DNA of 64,000 nt from JABAQJ01 sp046327745 (GTDB lineage Bacteria > Gemmatimonadota > Gemmatimonadetes > Gemmatimonadales > Gemmatimonadaceae). How positions within the stretch are numbered: position 1 is the stretch's first letter; every line of letters begins with the position of its first letter. Below are positions 31,555 through 41,547 of the stretch, piece by piece. The stretch is taken from contig JAXLXV010000026.1 in the NCBI GenBank assembly GCA_046327745.1, forward strand, positions 31,859-95,858, written 5' to 3'. The translations under genes were made by a program, and so were the position numbers. The notes under the pieces were generated by a model. The model had not been told where the DNA came from, made no database searches, and saw nothing but the letters and a program-made list of their open reading frames with translations.

Positions 31555-33198
31555 TCACGGTAATCGAGAGGCGAAGATATCCAGGTTCCGGGCGTACGCA
31601 GCGGTCTCGATGTCAAACATCCCAAGCACAGTGTGGAATATGTTGTCGTGGCTGTACTCCCGTGCGGCCAGCGCACGAATGTCCTCTTGTCGCAGTGCCT
31701 TGGCCGCGAGAAAGTCGGGCGATGCCCAGAACACCATCGGCACGCGCTTTTGCTCTTCGGGCGCGATCAAGTCCGGGAAGCCGTGAAGGAAGATGCCGTT
31801 CTCGCCGAGCGACTCGCCGTGGTCGGACACGTACAAGAGCGCGACTTCTGCCTTCGCGCTATTGGCCGCGAGGAGGTCCACGACGCCTGCAAGAACATGG
31901 TCCGTGTAGAGGATCGAGTTGTCAAAGGCGTTCAACAGCTGATCGCGCTGGCAGTTCTGCAGGTCAGGGCGTGAGCATTCCGGCAAGAACCGCTTGAACG
32001 TGGGCGGCGACCGCCGATAGTACGCGGGGCCGTGGCTGCCCTTCTGATGCAGGACGATGAAGAGATCACCTCTCGTGACATCGATATGTTCCTGAAGGCC
32101 GGTCAACAACGCCTCGTCGTAGTACTCGTTCTGGTGGCGCAGTTCCGGAGGTCCGCGCACCGCCTCGGAGGGCACGCGGTCGCAAACACCTTCGCAGCCA
32201 GCGTCGTTGTCACGCCAGAACACCGTGATCCCGACACGCTGCAACACGTCAAGCATGTTTTGCTGGTCCTGCGCTCTACTGCGCGAGAACTCCTTGTGCG
32301 TTAGCGGCGAGAAGATGCACGGAACGGACTTGACGGTTGCCGTCGCACATGCCGTGACCCGCGGGAAATTCAAGACGCCACGTGCAGCAAGCTCGGGATT
32401 TGTGTTGCGCCCGTAGCCGTTCAACGAAAAGTGGCCCGCGGCGGCCGTCTCGCCGAGCACGAATATCACGACGCGCCGCTTGTGATGGTCATTTGATAAA
32501 GGCACGCGACGGTGCGCGTCGACCGCGATAGGCTTCAGCGTCGCCGAATGCCGTGCATGCTCGCCGAATGCCAAAACAATCAGTGAGGCGAGCGGCGACA
32601 CCGGATTCGCCATGAATCGCAGCCTCGGATCACCGCGAGTGACGAATCTCAGCTGCTTGTAGGCCGGGAGGACCGCGACGATCGCGACGGCGAGTGTCGC
32701 CACGACCACTTTCGCGCGCAGTGCCAACTCGGTGCGCGCCGGCCCGTAGCGTACACGACTCAGCGCGATCACCGCCGCCGGCACCACGCCCACCACGACG
32801 ACGTATGCAACGCACCGCAGCGTGATCAACTCACCAGCCTCCACTGCGTCGGTCCGCAAGACGCTGCGCACCATGTTCACGTCGATGAGCGTTCCAAATC
32901 CGAGCATGAAGTACGACGTGATGGCGCTAAACAGCACGACCGCAATACTGAGCGGTTTGAAGAGCCACGGAACGGCGATGGCCTGGAGCGGCACGTTCAA
33001 CAATGCCAGGAGGCCGAGGCACGCGGCCACCATTGCTGCCCACGAGACGGCGGAAGGCCCGGTAGCGAGCGCGCGCCACAGTCGCAGGTTACCGATTGTG
33101 GCCAGAAACACCGCTACAGTTAGGGCCGCCCAAGTGCTTCGCACATTCGGCACAGCGAGGGCGAGCGCATGCCCGAGGCGCGGTTTGGGGGTACGCAT
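31555..33198 (-). CDS. eptA: Phosphoethanolamine transferase, EptA-like
   Basis: A 547-residue inner-membrane enzyme, the same length as E. coli EptA. Five N-terminal membrane segments (to about residue 180, with the family signature SYFMLGFGTLIDVNMVRSVLRTD) precede a periplasmic sulfatase-fold domain. Metal and nucleophile residues are visible: VLGETAAAGHFSLNGYGRNTNP, the Thr in ATATVKSVPC, and SDHGESLGENGIFLHG (Asp-His). Five or more Cys fit the disulfides of the soluble domain. It moves phosphoethanolamine to lipid A or another glycolipid and lowers binding of cationic peptides. ATG 33198. The ABC permease gene upstream ends 47 bp away on the same strand. Confidence 0.9.
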   Translation of the reverse strand: MRTPKPRLGHALALAVPNVRSTWAALTVAVFLATIGNLRLWRALATGPSAVSWAAMVAACLGLLALLNVPLQAIAVPWLFKPLSIAVVLFSAITSYFMLGFGTLIDVNMVRSVLRTDAVEAGELITLRCVAYVVVVGVVPAAVIALSRVRYGPARTELALRAKVVVATLAVAIVAVLPAYKQLRFVTRGDPRLRFMANPVSPLASLIVLAFGEHARHSATLKPIAVDAHRRVPLSNDHHKRRVVIFVLGETAAAGHFSLNGYGRNTNPELAARGVLNFPRVTACATATVKSVPCIFSPLTHKEFSRSRAQDQQNMLDVLQRVGITVFWRDNDAGCEGVCDRVPSEAVRGPPELRHQNEYYDEALLTGLQEHIDVTRGDLFIVLHQKGSHGPAYYRRSPPTFKRFLPECSRPDLQNCQRDQLLNAFDNSILYTDHVLAGVVDLLAANSAKAEVALLYVSDHGESLGENGIFLHGFPDLIAPEEQKRVPMVFWASPDFLAAKALRQEDIRALAAREYSHDNIFHTVLGMFDIETAAYARNLDIFASRLP

Positions 33199-33244
33199 AT
33201 CGGCATTGGGAATGGGAGAGCGGTGTGAGCATTGGGCGCTGCTT

Positions 33245-35710
33245 CTACTCGGTTGTTGGCAGGGACCGGCGGCGCAGGGAGAGCGCACCGCGCGCGGCGA
33301 GGTACGTCGCGGTCGTCGCCACAAGCGCCATCACGAGTGGCACGCCGACCAAGGCAGTCGGATCGGCTGGCCCGATCCCGTTCAGCTGGTGCCGAAACGG
33401 AAAGGCCAGTCCGAACGACAGGGCTACGCCCAAGGCCTCGGCCATCCACACGATCCGCATCGTTTCCGTCGCAACGGCGCGACGGATCGCTGACGCCTGG
33501 CTGCCTAACGTGACGTCGGCCGTGTTGCCCCATGGCCACTGGGTCACGGCCACGGCAGTCGCGGCAGCAATGCCAATCGTCCCCAGAAGCCACGCGAGTA
33601 CGCCAAAGCCCCCGAGCACTACGGCTGCGGCCATCGTCGGAAACAGTACCTTCCGTTGCTCGTCAGCCAGCCAGGCGGCCTCGGGCGGCGCCATCGACGA
33701 TTCCTTTGCACGTGCGGCGCGGGTCGCGGCCTCTTGCGCGGAAGCCAGCGTTGCGCCTGACGCCATGGCGAGCTGCACAACGGCGCGCAGGTGCGTTCCC
33801 TGCCACTCAGGAAGATAAAGGAAGGGATGTGGCGCTTCGCCTAACGAATTGTACCGGATATCCTTGACCACACCAACGATTTCCGCTGGCGAGTGCAGTA
33901 GCCCGGCGGACGTGATCCGCCGCCCAAGGGCGTTGCCCCCGTACACGGTGCGCGCAAACGTCTCATTAACAATCACGACAAGAGGCGAACCGACCGTATC
34001 AGAGTCACTGAAGTCGCGCCCGGCCAGAATGGGGATCTCCAGCGTCGAGAAATGCCTGGGCGAAATGCTGACGAACTGCACTCGGTGCTTGCCGGACCTA
34101 CGGCCTGCGGGGACGGCCTCGACCATCGCGACGCTCTCGTTGCCCGCCCCGGTGAGTGGAACCGAGGAGATCATCGCAGCCCTTCGAACCATCGGCTCGG
34201 ACAGCAACGCACTGAGGTATGCTTCCCAAATCGCCCGGCGGCGTTCCGGCGTGACGCGCGAACTCGTGAGGTGCACCGATACGTCAACGATCCCTGCAGG
34301 CGGATAACCCGGATCGACCTTGCGCTGTAGGCTTCGACCGGCGAGCACGGCAACCGTGAGCAGCGTCGTACAGGTCACGACCTGCACGAACAAGACGGAG
34401 CGGCGCCTGAAGTGCGGGTTGGAGCGGGGCGACGGCTCCGTGTCCGACCTGCCGCCGACATCGCTGGTGGCGATCCGAAAGGCGGGTGGGAAGACGACGA
34501 ACATTGTGAGGACGCCCAGCACCACGGTGAAGAGCAGGATCCGCCCATTCATGCTGGCAGGAATGAACGTTTCGATACTCGCTTCGCTGGGAAGTAGCCC
34601 ATTGACCGCGTCCCCCGCGTGCGATGCAATCCACAATCCGAGCGCGGAGGCTACCACGACAACAATCGTCGTTGTCGTTTGTCGCCTAACGAGCGAGGAA
34701 CTGCGTCCTTCGCCACGTTCATGAGCGTCCCACTCGCGAGCCCCAGCCCCGTTCACTGCAAGGAAGAGTTGACGCACATTCGAGCAGGCGAGCAGCCACA
34801 AGAGAAGCGCACCAAACTGCAAGACTGCCACCGCGACCAGGACCGGAACCTTGATCTCCGCATTCACACCACGCGCGGTGTCGATACGCGCCGTCAGTTT
34901 CGCATGTGTCGCGGAGTCCGCGACGACGAGCTGGCGCATCAGATCTGCGGCGTCGGCGTTGGCCTGTACGCGCGAAACTCCCGGCTTGAGTCGAGCGGTG
35001 ACGTATATCGCGCCGCTACTCAGCCGTGCTCCACCCGACGCACGGAGGCGAAGGGGATGTTGTCGGCGTGGGTTGTCGTGTCCCTGACCCTCGCCTAACA
35101 AGATCTGCGTGTCCCCCATGGGCACGAAGAGATCTGGCGCCGAGAGCGTGACGGTGCTGGTGAAGCCGCGTGGAGCAACGGCGACGATCGTGAACGCCCG
35201 ATCGTTGAGCCGGACCGACCGGCCAACGATAGATGGGTCGCTAGCGAGGCGCGTCCGCCAGAAACGCCAGCTCACGACTACTTCCGCAGTAGCCTCGGCG
35301 GTGTCGTCCCGGCTTCGAGCGAAGAAGCGCCCCAGCACCGGACGAATCGCCAAGGCCTGAAAGTAGTCACCGCTGACCAGTGATACCTGTGCCCTTCCCG
35401 TGTCGGATCCGTATGACCAGCCGACTAGCCGAGCGTCCTCGCCGATTAGGTGCGAGAATGTCCTGTTTCGTGCCTTGAAATAGCGGTAGTCATCAAACCG
35501 GAACGCGTTGTGATGATCGACGTAAACATGCACGAGTCGCTCTGGACTCCCGGCTGGCGGAAGCCGGACAAGGAGTGCGTCGGCGACGGCAAAGACGCTG
35601 GCATTTGCGCCGATACCCACGGCAAGCGAGAGAAGCGCTGCGAGCGCAACGACCGGATGCAGCGCGAGCTGCCTTGCGGCGAACCGCACGTCATCGAACA
35701 AGGCAGCCAT
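33245..35710 (-). CDS. ABC transporter permease, MacB/FtsX (ADOP-like)
   Basis: An 821-residue duplicated permease. The start MAALFDDVRFAARQLALHPVVALAALLSLAVGIGANASVFAVADALL is the typical DVR-A-RQL plus first membrane helix. A large periplasmic MacB_PCD-like domain follows (ARLVGWSYGSD, VSGDYFQALAIRPVLGRFF, VSWRFWRTRLASDPSIVGR). Then come three membrane segments, a second PCD-like domain (VSISPRHFSTLEIPILAGRDF), and a last three-helix FtsX block. It lacks the usual N-terminal cytoplasmic helix bundle and has no PadR or ATPase neighbour, unlike the copy at 59148. It may work with an ATPase coded elsewhere. It lies upstream of eptA, 46 bp away. Confidence 0.87.
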   Translation of the reverse strand: MAALFDDVRFAARQLALHPVVALAALLSLAVGIGANASVFAVADALLVRLPPAGSPERLVHVYVDHHNAFRFDDYRYFKARNRTFSHLIGEDARLVGWSYGSDTGRAQVSLVSGDYFQALAIRPVLGRFFARSRDDTAEATAEVVVSWRFWRTRLASDPSIVGRSVRLNDRAFTIVAVAPRGFTSTVTLSAPDLFVPMGDTQILLGEGQGHDNPRRQHPLRLRASGGARLSSGAIYVTARLKPGVSRVQANADAADLMRQLVVADSATHAKLTARIDTARGVNAEIKVPVLVAVAVLQFGALLLWLLACSNVRQLFLAVNGAGAREWDAHERGEGRSSSLVRRQTTTTIVVVVASALGLWIASHAGDAVNGLLPSEASIETFIPASMNGRILLFTVVLGVLTMFVVFPPAFRIATSDVGGRSDTEPSPRSNPHFRRRSVLFVQVVTCTTLLTVAVLAGRSLQRKVDPGYPPAGIVDVSVHLTSSRVTPERRRAIWEAYLSALLSEPMVRRAAMISSVPLTGAGNESVAMVEAVPAGRRSGKHRVQFVSISPRHFSTLEIPILAGRDFSDSDTVGSPLVVIVNETFARTVYGGNALGRRITSAGLLHSPAEIVGVVKDIRYNSLGEAPHPFLYLPEWQGTHLRAVVQLAMASGATLASAQEAATRAARAKESSMAPPEAAWLADEQRKVLFPTMAAAVVLGGFGVLAWLLGTIGIAAATAVAVTQWPWGNTADVTLGSQASAIRRAVATETMRIVWMAEALGVALSFGLAFPFRHQLNGIGPADPTALVGVPLVMALVATTATYLAARGALSLRRRSLPTTE

Positions 35711-36915
35711 GGCATTGGAAAAAGGGGTCCGTCAGGTACCCACTCGCCTGGCTATCAGGGCCGTCGAAGCATCCCGCACTTCGTTTCGTCTCAGCCCGTT
35801 GATCGAGCTGCTGCCAGCGAACGGCACGCGCCATCTCGAGACCGGCGCGCTCCCGGGGGGCCTGGATGACCGCGACTTGTTGGAGCCGTGCGCAGAACAC
35901 GCTGCGCACCAACGCTCGGCGTGTCGGCCCACACGATTTAGGTGCAGAGCGCCGCGACGCGGCTTGCGACTCACTTCCCCCTTGCCTCATCCGCACCCCC
36001 CACTCATCACGACACCCACCTTCCCACACCGTGAAGGCGCCAACGGACCCCGCCGAGCAGGTCCGTGCTCACCGCAGCTAAACGCTACCAGCAAAGCAAC
36101 TTGGCGTTGCCCCTGCAGCACAACTCAGGCGTCAGTAGCAACGCCGATCGGCATCTCCGCCAAAGCGTCTACTACACCAGGCAAACCTGATTGACCTCAC
36201 CGCCCAACGCCTTCCAACCTGGGCTCGGGCGTTGCACCTTGCCACGAACGCCTCGGTCGCGACCAACGTGCCCAGCGCGGCCGCTAGTATATCGCAATTG
36301 TTTCCAAATTCAATAGTGGCCGGCCCGCCCACGCGCAGCGATAAGCTGTAGCCGTACAACCGGGGCCCGCCGCCACCGCCGTAAGTGAGTTGCGACTGCC
36401 GCTAGCGAGTGCGGAGGCTGTAAGGGTTTCTCCCTACGTCGCAGGTCCAACATGCCACCACTCCGGCCTCGTGCTTGGTACCCCGTTTGAAATCAGCGCG
36501 GCGACGTTGGTGTTGTCGCACATCGATACTTCAGACGGAGCACAAGCGCGCGCTTCTTCTGAAGCTGCTTGGTGAATGACTCACGATGGCGCACATGCAC
36601 TGGCACAGACCGCTCATCGTTGGGGGGGGCTCGCTTCACTCGCCCTCGTCCCGCCGAGTGCGGCTTAACGCAGTCGTTAGGCCGCCCACGTGGTGAGGAG
36701 GTACGCCGACGGGCGCCCGCGCGCGAGTCAATTGACCGAGATTGCACCCGGCGTGGAGTTAGCAGGCCCTGTCAGCCTCACCCAATCCGATATACGCCTT
36801 GGGCTGAAGGGCCGCCGGGAGCTGACCCTTCACGAACACAACGACGCCCATAGCGTTCGGGCGCGCGCGGTGTCATTTACTGGTGAGACCATCCCCTCCC
36901 GCCCCGTGCCCAGCC
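35711..36915. other. Gene-poor region of 1.2 kb
   Basis: No frame here resembles a protein, and base composition is more mixed than nearby. I see a possible minus-strand promoter at 36286-36313, a short hairpin (cttcttctgaag, about 36553) and a lone half of an integron-like site, cggcttaacgcagtcgttaggc (36661-36682). It may be decayed coding DNA. Confidence 0.5.
36286..36313 (-). promoter_or_regulatory. Possible promoter TTGAAT-16-TATACT, minus strand
   Basis: In the gene-poor region, TTGAAT (36313-36308) and TATACT (36291-36286) are 16 bp apart in a local A/T-rich patch. It reads toward the ABC permease gene, 570 bp away, or toward an untranslated RNA. Confidence 0.4.
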
Positions 36916-37929
36916 ATGGAACGCACTGACCTCCCCGCATCGCCGCGCGACAGCGCCCGTCGTTCTCGCCTGAGCCCACGGGCAAAGCGCCTTCCCTCGC
37001 TCGTTGTGCTCTTCGCACTCAGTGCCTGTTCCGCGGGATCGAAATCCGCGGCACGCCCCGACGAAGGGTTCATCAACGTGGAAGGGGGGAAGATCTGGTA
37101 TCACCGCGTCGGCAACGGCCCCAAGACACCACTCCTTCTGCTACACGGCGGCCCGGGTGCCACGAGCTACGGCCTCAAGCCGCTGCTGGCGCTCGCCGAT
37201 GATCGCCCGGTCATCATCTACGATCAGTTGGGGTGCGGCAAGTCGGATCATCCCACCGACACCACCCTGTTCACGGTCGACCGCTACGTGCGCGAGCTGC
37301 AAGCGCTGCGCGATTCGTTGGGCCTCACCGAAATCCACCTCTACGGACAGTCGTGGGGAGCGATGCTCGCCGAAGCCTACATGGGCACGAAGCCGGCGGG
37401 AGTGAAGAGCCTAACGCTTGCCGACCCGCTCGTGACGACGGCGCAGTGGGAAAAGGACGCGGACTCGCTCATTAAGCTCCTCCCCGATTCCATCCAAGAG
37501 TCGATCGCGACCAACGAGGCAGCACACACGACGGACTCGCCCGAGTACGCGATGGCGATGCGTGCGTACTACTCGCAGTATGTGATTCGCAAACCGCCGC
37601 AACGCCCCGCCGACGCCGATAGTTCGGGGAAATCGAGCGGTTCGCTCGTCTACAACTACATGTGGGGGCCGAGCGAGTTCACGTCGACGGGGACGCTCAA
37701 GACGTTCGACGCCACGCAGTGGCTGCGGGGAGTCACGGTGCCCACGCTGTTCATCGCTGGCGAGTTTGACGAAGCCACGCCGTCATCGACGAAGGAATTC
37801 TCGAAGCTCGTGAACGGAAGCGAGTTCGTCATGATTCCCGGGAGTGGGCACGTCACGCAGAATGACAATCTCGAGGCGCTGCTGGCGGCGGTGCGCGGGT
37901 TCCTGGGAAAGGTGGAGGGGACGAAGTAG
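36916..37929 (+). CDS. Proline iminopeptidase-like S33 hydrolase, lipoprotein
   Basis: A 337-residue alpha/beta hydrolase. HGGPGATS is the prolyl aminopeptidase signature. GQSWGAMLA holds the nucleophile Ser, GEFDEATP the acid and GSGHVTQND the His. The N-terminal 40 residues end in FALSACSAG, a good lipobox, but with an unusually long basic leader before the hydrophobic core. So ATG 36916 may be upstream of the true start; no other ATG is available. The enzyme removes N-terminal proline from peptides; here it would sit at the membrane surface. Single gene, followed by a convergent methyltransferase. Confidence 0.87.
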   Translation: MERTDLPASPRDSARRSRLSPRAKRLPSLVVLFALSACSAGSKSAARPDEGFINVEGGKIWYHRVGNGPKTPLLLLHGGPGATSYGLKPLLALADDRPVIIYDQLGCGKSDHPTDTTLFTVDRYVRELQALRDSLGLTEIHLYGQSWGAMLAEAYMGTKPAGVKSLTLADPLVTTAQWEKDADSLIKLLPDSIQESIATNEAAHTTDSPEYAMAMRAYYSQYVIRKPPQRPADADSSGKSSGSLVYNYMWGPSEFTSTGTLKTFDATQWLRGVTVPTLFIAGEFDEATPSSTKEFSKLVNGSEFVMIPGSGHVTQNDNLEALLAAVRGFLGKVEGTK

Positions 37930-37958
37930 CTGACGGAGCGGGCAGCGCCGAGTCGACG

Positions 37959-38597
37959 TCAACCGGACCGCCCCTCGCGCTCGCTCTTTCTCACCACCCA
38001 TGTTCCCATGGACCGCTGCTCATGTACCACGGTGCTCTTGAGTGGGTCGAGTAGCAACCCACCTAGCTCCCTCGTCACGTTCAGCAATCGCTCGTGGTCG
38101 ACGAGAAAGCGCGTGGTTCCGTCTGGCATCACATAACGACCATCCCCGAGAGGCGTGAGATGCGGCTGGCCCACCGTGGTGGCCAGCCGAGCAAAGAACA
38201 GGCCGCCAGGTGCAAGCACTCTCCACATCTCGTGGACCATCGCCAACCAATGGCTGGCATCGCGCGCGAAGTGCAGCACGGCACTTGAGATTACAACATC
38301 CATCGACGCGGTCTCGAGCGACATCGACTCCACGCACTCGACTTGGAATCGCCCCGGCGTCGCCGTCGATGTCAAACGGGTTGCGAGCTGCTGCACGGTG
38401 GCGATCGCCTCCGCGCGCTCATCCACCCCCCACACATCGAAGCCGGCGCGGAGGAGAAAGATGAGATTTCTTCCCGAGCCGCAACCGGCATCGAGTACCT
38501 TCATGCCCGCTACAATGCGTCCACGCAGCAGTTGATCGAACAGGTAGACGTCGATGTCGCCGAACTGTGCGCGCAGGCTGTCAGCCGGTTCGCTCAT
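37959..38597 (-). CDS. Class I SAM-dependent methyltransferase
   Basis: A 212-residue protein. Motif I is VLDAGCGSGRNLIFLLRAG, followed by the acidic end of strand 2 (WGVDERAEAI). Motif post-I is SMDVVISSAVLHFARD and motif III is WRVLAPGGLFFARLAT. This is the methyltransferase-11/25 type acting on small molecules. The substrate cannot be read. I start at ATG 38597 (MSEPADSLRAQFG); the frame is open upstream to 38672. Confidence 0.85.
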   Translation of the reverse strand: MSEPADSLRAQFGDIDVYLFDQLLRGRIVAGMKVLDAGCGSGRNLIFLLRAGFDVWGVDERAEAIATVQQLATRLTSTATPGRFQVECVESMSLETASMDVVISSAVLHFARDASHWLAMVHEMWRVLAPGGLFFARLATTVGQPHLTPLGDGRYVMPDGTTRFLVDHERLLNVTRELGGLLLDPLKSTVVHEQRSMGTWVVRKSEREGRSG

Positions 38598-38770
38598 GCG
38601 TGGGCCGCCATGTGGGCGATTGAGGTGAGGTCGAAGTGGTGTGACGAGCGAGGTGCGAGGGGAAGTGGGCAAGCGGTAGCGATGGTAGTCACGTGGGAAC
38701 GGACGAGGTGCGTCGACGTCGCGGCCTCGGCCGTGTTGCTGTTGTCACCAGAATCGCAAGCTCCTGCCGC

Positions 38771-40555
38771 CTAACGCCACCGCCACATCTCGAGGATGCT
38801 CGTCTGTGTCTGGAACTGCCGGGCGCGGTCCCTCAAGAGGCGCGACGTGTCTAGCGCGAGTGCATACTTGCCCTCTCCGGCCTGCATCTCCGCGAACATA
38901 ACGATAGTGTTCTCCGCACTACCTTCTTCGGTGCCGTACTTACGTGCGAACGCGATCCCCTCGGCGTAGTTGCCCTGGGCGCCGAGTGACGCAGCGATGC
39001 ACCTGGTCCCGTACGTGCGAACCTGGTAGTTGTCGGCGTTGGCCGCGACGAGTGCGGTCGCCTCGCCCACCGCGCGCCTAGCAGCGCTCGCATCACCGGA
39101 GAAGCTGCGCCCAAGCCCGTACATGGCATAGACGCAGACGGTGTTCTTGTACGGCCAACCCAGTCCAATGTCCGACGGCTGCGGAGGGGGATCCGGCTCC
39201 GGCGGCGCATCGGGTTCCATTCCCAACAGAAGTGGATTAGCAGCGGCGCCGAAATCGCTGGTCCGGGGACGCGTCACGCGGAACGGATAGTGATATCGAC
39301 TCGCCAGCCTGCGCACGATCGGAAGTTGATCGTAGTCACTGGCCAAGTGCGAAACGAGGCCAGAATAGAGATGAGCCTTCGCGCTGTCATCGAGCACCTG
39401 GCTGTCCATCGCCAGCATAGCATTCTTCAGCAAGCGAGCGTCGGCGTCGGCTCCACCGTTCAGCATGTCATATTCGCTGGGCAATGACACGTCGTGGCAC
39501 TTTCCGGGAGCACGAGACAGCAAGTGGGTAACGTCACGCGGCGACATCGCCCAGAGTTCTTTTCCGAGATCTGAGCACAAGTCACCGGTTGACCCTCGCT
39601 TTCCCTCGTCCTCACTCGAGGAAGCAGTGAGACAGGGTGGCTGCTCCAGCCCTCGCGATACGAACCTTTTCCGCAGATGGTCCACCAGCTCGGGCCCGCC
39701 TTCATCCAGGTGGGGCGCATCCGCGGAAATACGACACGCGGCGTCCGACAGTGCCTGTTCGTTCAGCCTGTCGAGCAGCTCGAACGCTGCGGCACTCCGA
39801 TTCGAGGCCACGAGGACTTCAGCCCGGGCGCCCAACCCGCGGCCGAGCTGGATGTCCGATTCATCAAGGCTGGCGAGCAGCAGTTGGTGCACGGCATACG
39901 CGTCGGTCTTCGTCCATGCGTACCACGCTGAGCTGCCGATGAAAACGAGTAGGAGAGCACCTAAGGCCAGTGCGAACTGCAGGCGCCTGGCTCGCTGCCA
40001 CGCAGGTGGGATGGCCGTGTAGTCGTGCAGCAGCGCGGCCAGGCGGAACTGCTCCTCTGCGGGATTTCGGCCCTCGGGCGATCGGCCAAAGCGGCCAAGC
40101 CGCGGTTTCCGAGCATTGCGCAAGTCGAGCCACACCGCATCGCCCAGTCCGGCTTCGATCAGAGCTGGCGGAAAAACCTGTGCGTGAATGCTGGCCTCAT
40201 TCGAGCCTTCCGTCACGACGGGGACGATGGACTGCGCGGTCTTATTCGCCAGCCACCATCGAATCTCGAAGTCGACGAACCGTGATTCCTTGGCACTGGA
40301 TGAACAGAAGACCACGAGGTATCGCGACGCCTTTAAATGCGCGATCAGCGTCTCCTGGACCGTCGACAGCTTATCGTCCGAACGAATCTGCAGGTCGCTG
40401 CCGTCAACACAAACGGACAGCGGCCGGAGACGTTGTCGCCGGAACGGGAGATGCCGGTGGAAACCTTCGAGGAGGCGCTCGACCTTGCGGACCAGCGCAC
40501 GATCGGCGGCGCTCGCGTAGCTGAGGAAGGCGTCGAACGACGGTATGTCGCTCAT
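38771..40555 (-). CDS. TIR-domain transmembrane protein with helical C-terminal region
   Basis: A 594-residue protein. Residues 1-145 are a TIR domain: FDAFLSYASAADRALVRKVE, VCVDGSDLQ, and VVFCSSSAKESRFVDFEIRWWL, where Glu97 takes the place of the NADase Glu of active TIR domains. A single membrane helix at about 192-215 (LQFALALGALLLVFIGSSAW) follows a basic linker. The C-terminal 370 residues are helical, Cys-containing and TPR-like in the last 120 (YAEGIAFARKYGTEEGSA, YALALDTSRLL). This layout suggests an outside sensor coupled to a cytosolic TIR effector or scaffold. Start ATG 40555. Flanked by an intergenic gap, not by known defence genes. Its stop lies in a CCTAACG site. Confidence 0.8.
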   Translation of the reverse strand: MSDIPSFDAFLSYASAADRALVRKVERLLEGFHRHLPFRRQRLRPLSVCVDGSDLQIRSDDKLSTVQETLIAHLKASRYLVVFCSSSAKESRFVDFEIRWWLANKTAQSIVPVVTEGSNEASIHAQVFPPALIEAGLGDAVWLDLRNARKPRLGRFGRSPEGRNPAEEQFRLAALLHDYTAIPPAWQRARRLQFALALGALLLVFIGSSAWYAWTKTDAYAVHQLLLASLDESDIQLGRGLGARAEVLVASNRSAAAFELLDRLNEQALSDAACRISADAPHLDEGGPELVDHLRKRFVSRGLEQPPCLTASSSEDEGKRGSTGDLCSDLGKELWAMSPRDVTHLLSRAPGKCHDVSLPSEYDMLNGGADADARLLKNAMLAMDSQVLDDSAKAHLYSGLVSHLASDYDQLPIVRRLASRYHYPFRVTRPRTSDFGAAANPLLLGMEPDAPPEPDPPPQPSDIGLGWPYKNTVCVYAMYGLGRSFSGDASAARRAVGEATALVAANADNYQVRTYGTRCIAASLGAQGNYAEGIAFARKYGTEEGSAENTIVMFAEMQAGEGKYALALDTSRLLRDRARQFQTQTSILEMWRWR

Positions 40556-40801
40556 CCCTTCGCCGCGATCGCGTTGTGCCTGACCCATGACCTGAATGCG
40601 TGCTCACGGAACGCGTCGCCCATGGGGCAGGAATTTCAGCGACTTCTAGCGAGGATGCAACGCCAGCGGCGAGGCCAACGATCACCATCGCATCAAACTG
40701 AAAACTCAACTGGGAGGAAGTCGCGCGTTCAAACTGGGCGTTTTTGCCAGCACGACGCCGCGATCACCGGCCGTAGGACCGGCCCGGGACAACGACCGTC
40801 G

Positions 40802-41500
40802 TCACCTCGACGTGACCGTCATGGCACCGAAGTAGGCATCCGTCTCCACGTGCGCCCAGAGCGCTATCTGACCGGCTCCACTGCCATGCTTCACGTCGTT
40901 GACAACTAGGCAGGGCTGCGCTGCGCCGTTCACGTACAATCGCGCGGTAGCTCCCGAAACCACGATCTTGAGCGCCGTCCACACACCAGGTTCAAGGTCT
41001 GTGTAGGATTCATAAACGCCCGGACTCTCCTGACGCAGTCGAGACCAGGTAAACTCGGGATGCGAGATGTACTGGACCGAGTGATTCCGTCGGAGCTGAT
41101 CGTTCGCACGTCCGTTCGTCGGTCGAATGTAGAAGACGTCGGACCATTCACCGCGCGCGCCGGTTCGAAAGGCGATGCCGATGAAGCCGCGTGAGTCCGG
41201 CGGCGTCCCGGGAAGCGGGGCACCGGCAACATCGACTTCAATGGTGCCGTCACCGAACGTGCTCCCCGCAAGGATCGCCAGCATGTCCTCGTCCTTCCCC
41301 TTGGTTTCGGCTGACGGCGTCAGCTTCACCGCGCGCCGCCCTCGATAGTCGACGACGTCGGCGTGGCCGTTCAGGACCATCGTGAAGGGCGCCGAGTCGG
41401 GCTGGATGACCTGGCGACGCGTCGCGGTCTGCGCGTCCACGCGGTGACCGGCGACGACCACGGTCCAGAGTGCAATGCCAAGCGTCAGTACTCGCTTCAT
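40802..41500 (-). CDS. Secreted laminin-G/DUF1080-like protein, copy A
   Basis: A 232-residue protein with a signal peptide (MKRVLTLGIALWTVVVAGHRVDAQ). The body is a jelly-roll: VLNGHADVVDYRGRRAVKLTP, FGDGTIEVDVAGAP, GFIGIAFRTGARGEWSDVFYIRPTNGR, GVYESYTDLEPGVWTALKIVVSGATARLYVNGAAQPCLVV, ending GQIALWAHVETDAYFGAMTVT. This matches the concanavalin-like domain of DUF1080/3-keto-glycoside hydrolases or of laminin-G sensors, with no active-site signature I can point to. Copy B lies 47 bp upstream on the same strand and is clearly paralogous. Confidence 0.75.
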   Translation of the reverse strand: MKRVLTLGIALWTVVVAGHRVDAQTATRRQVIQPDSAPFTMVLNGHADVVDYRGRRAVKLTPSAETKGKDEDMLAILAGSTFGDGTIEVDVAGAPLPGTPPDSRGFIGIAFRTGARGEWSDVFYIRPTNGRANDQLRRNHSVQYISHPEFTWSRLRQESPGVYESYTDLEPGVWTALKIVVSGATARLYVNGAAQPCLVVNDVKHGSGAGQIALWAHVETDAYFGAMTVTSR

Positions 41501-41547
41501 GTCGTTACGCTCCGAGGAAGGCCGCCGGATCGCCTAACGCCCCGCAG

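Noticed and set aside
36132..36359. Small minus-strand coding gene near the putative promoter
   Set aside because: The frame starts upstream of the predicted transcription start, has no ribosome-binding site and no homologous look.
36661..36682. Integron attC site
   Set aside because: Only one half of an attC-like structure is present; no matching GCCTAAC arm within 150 bp upstream and no integrase in the window.
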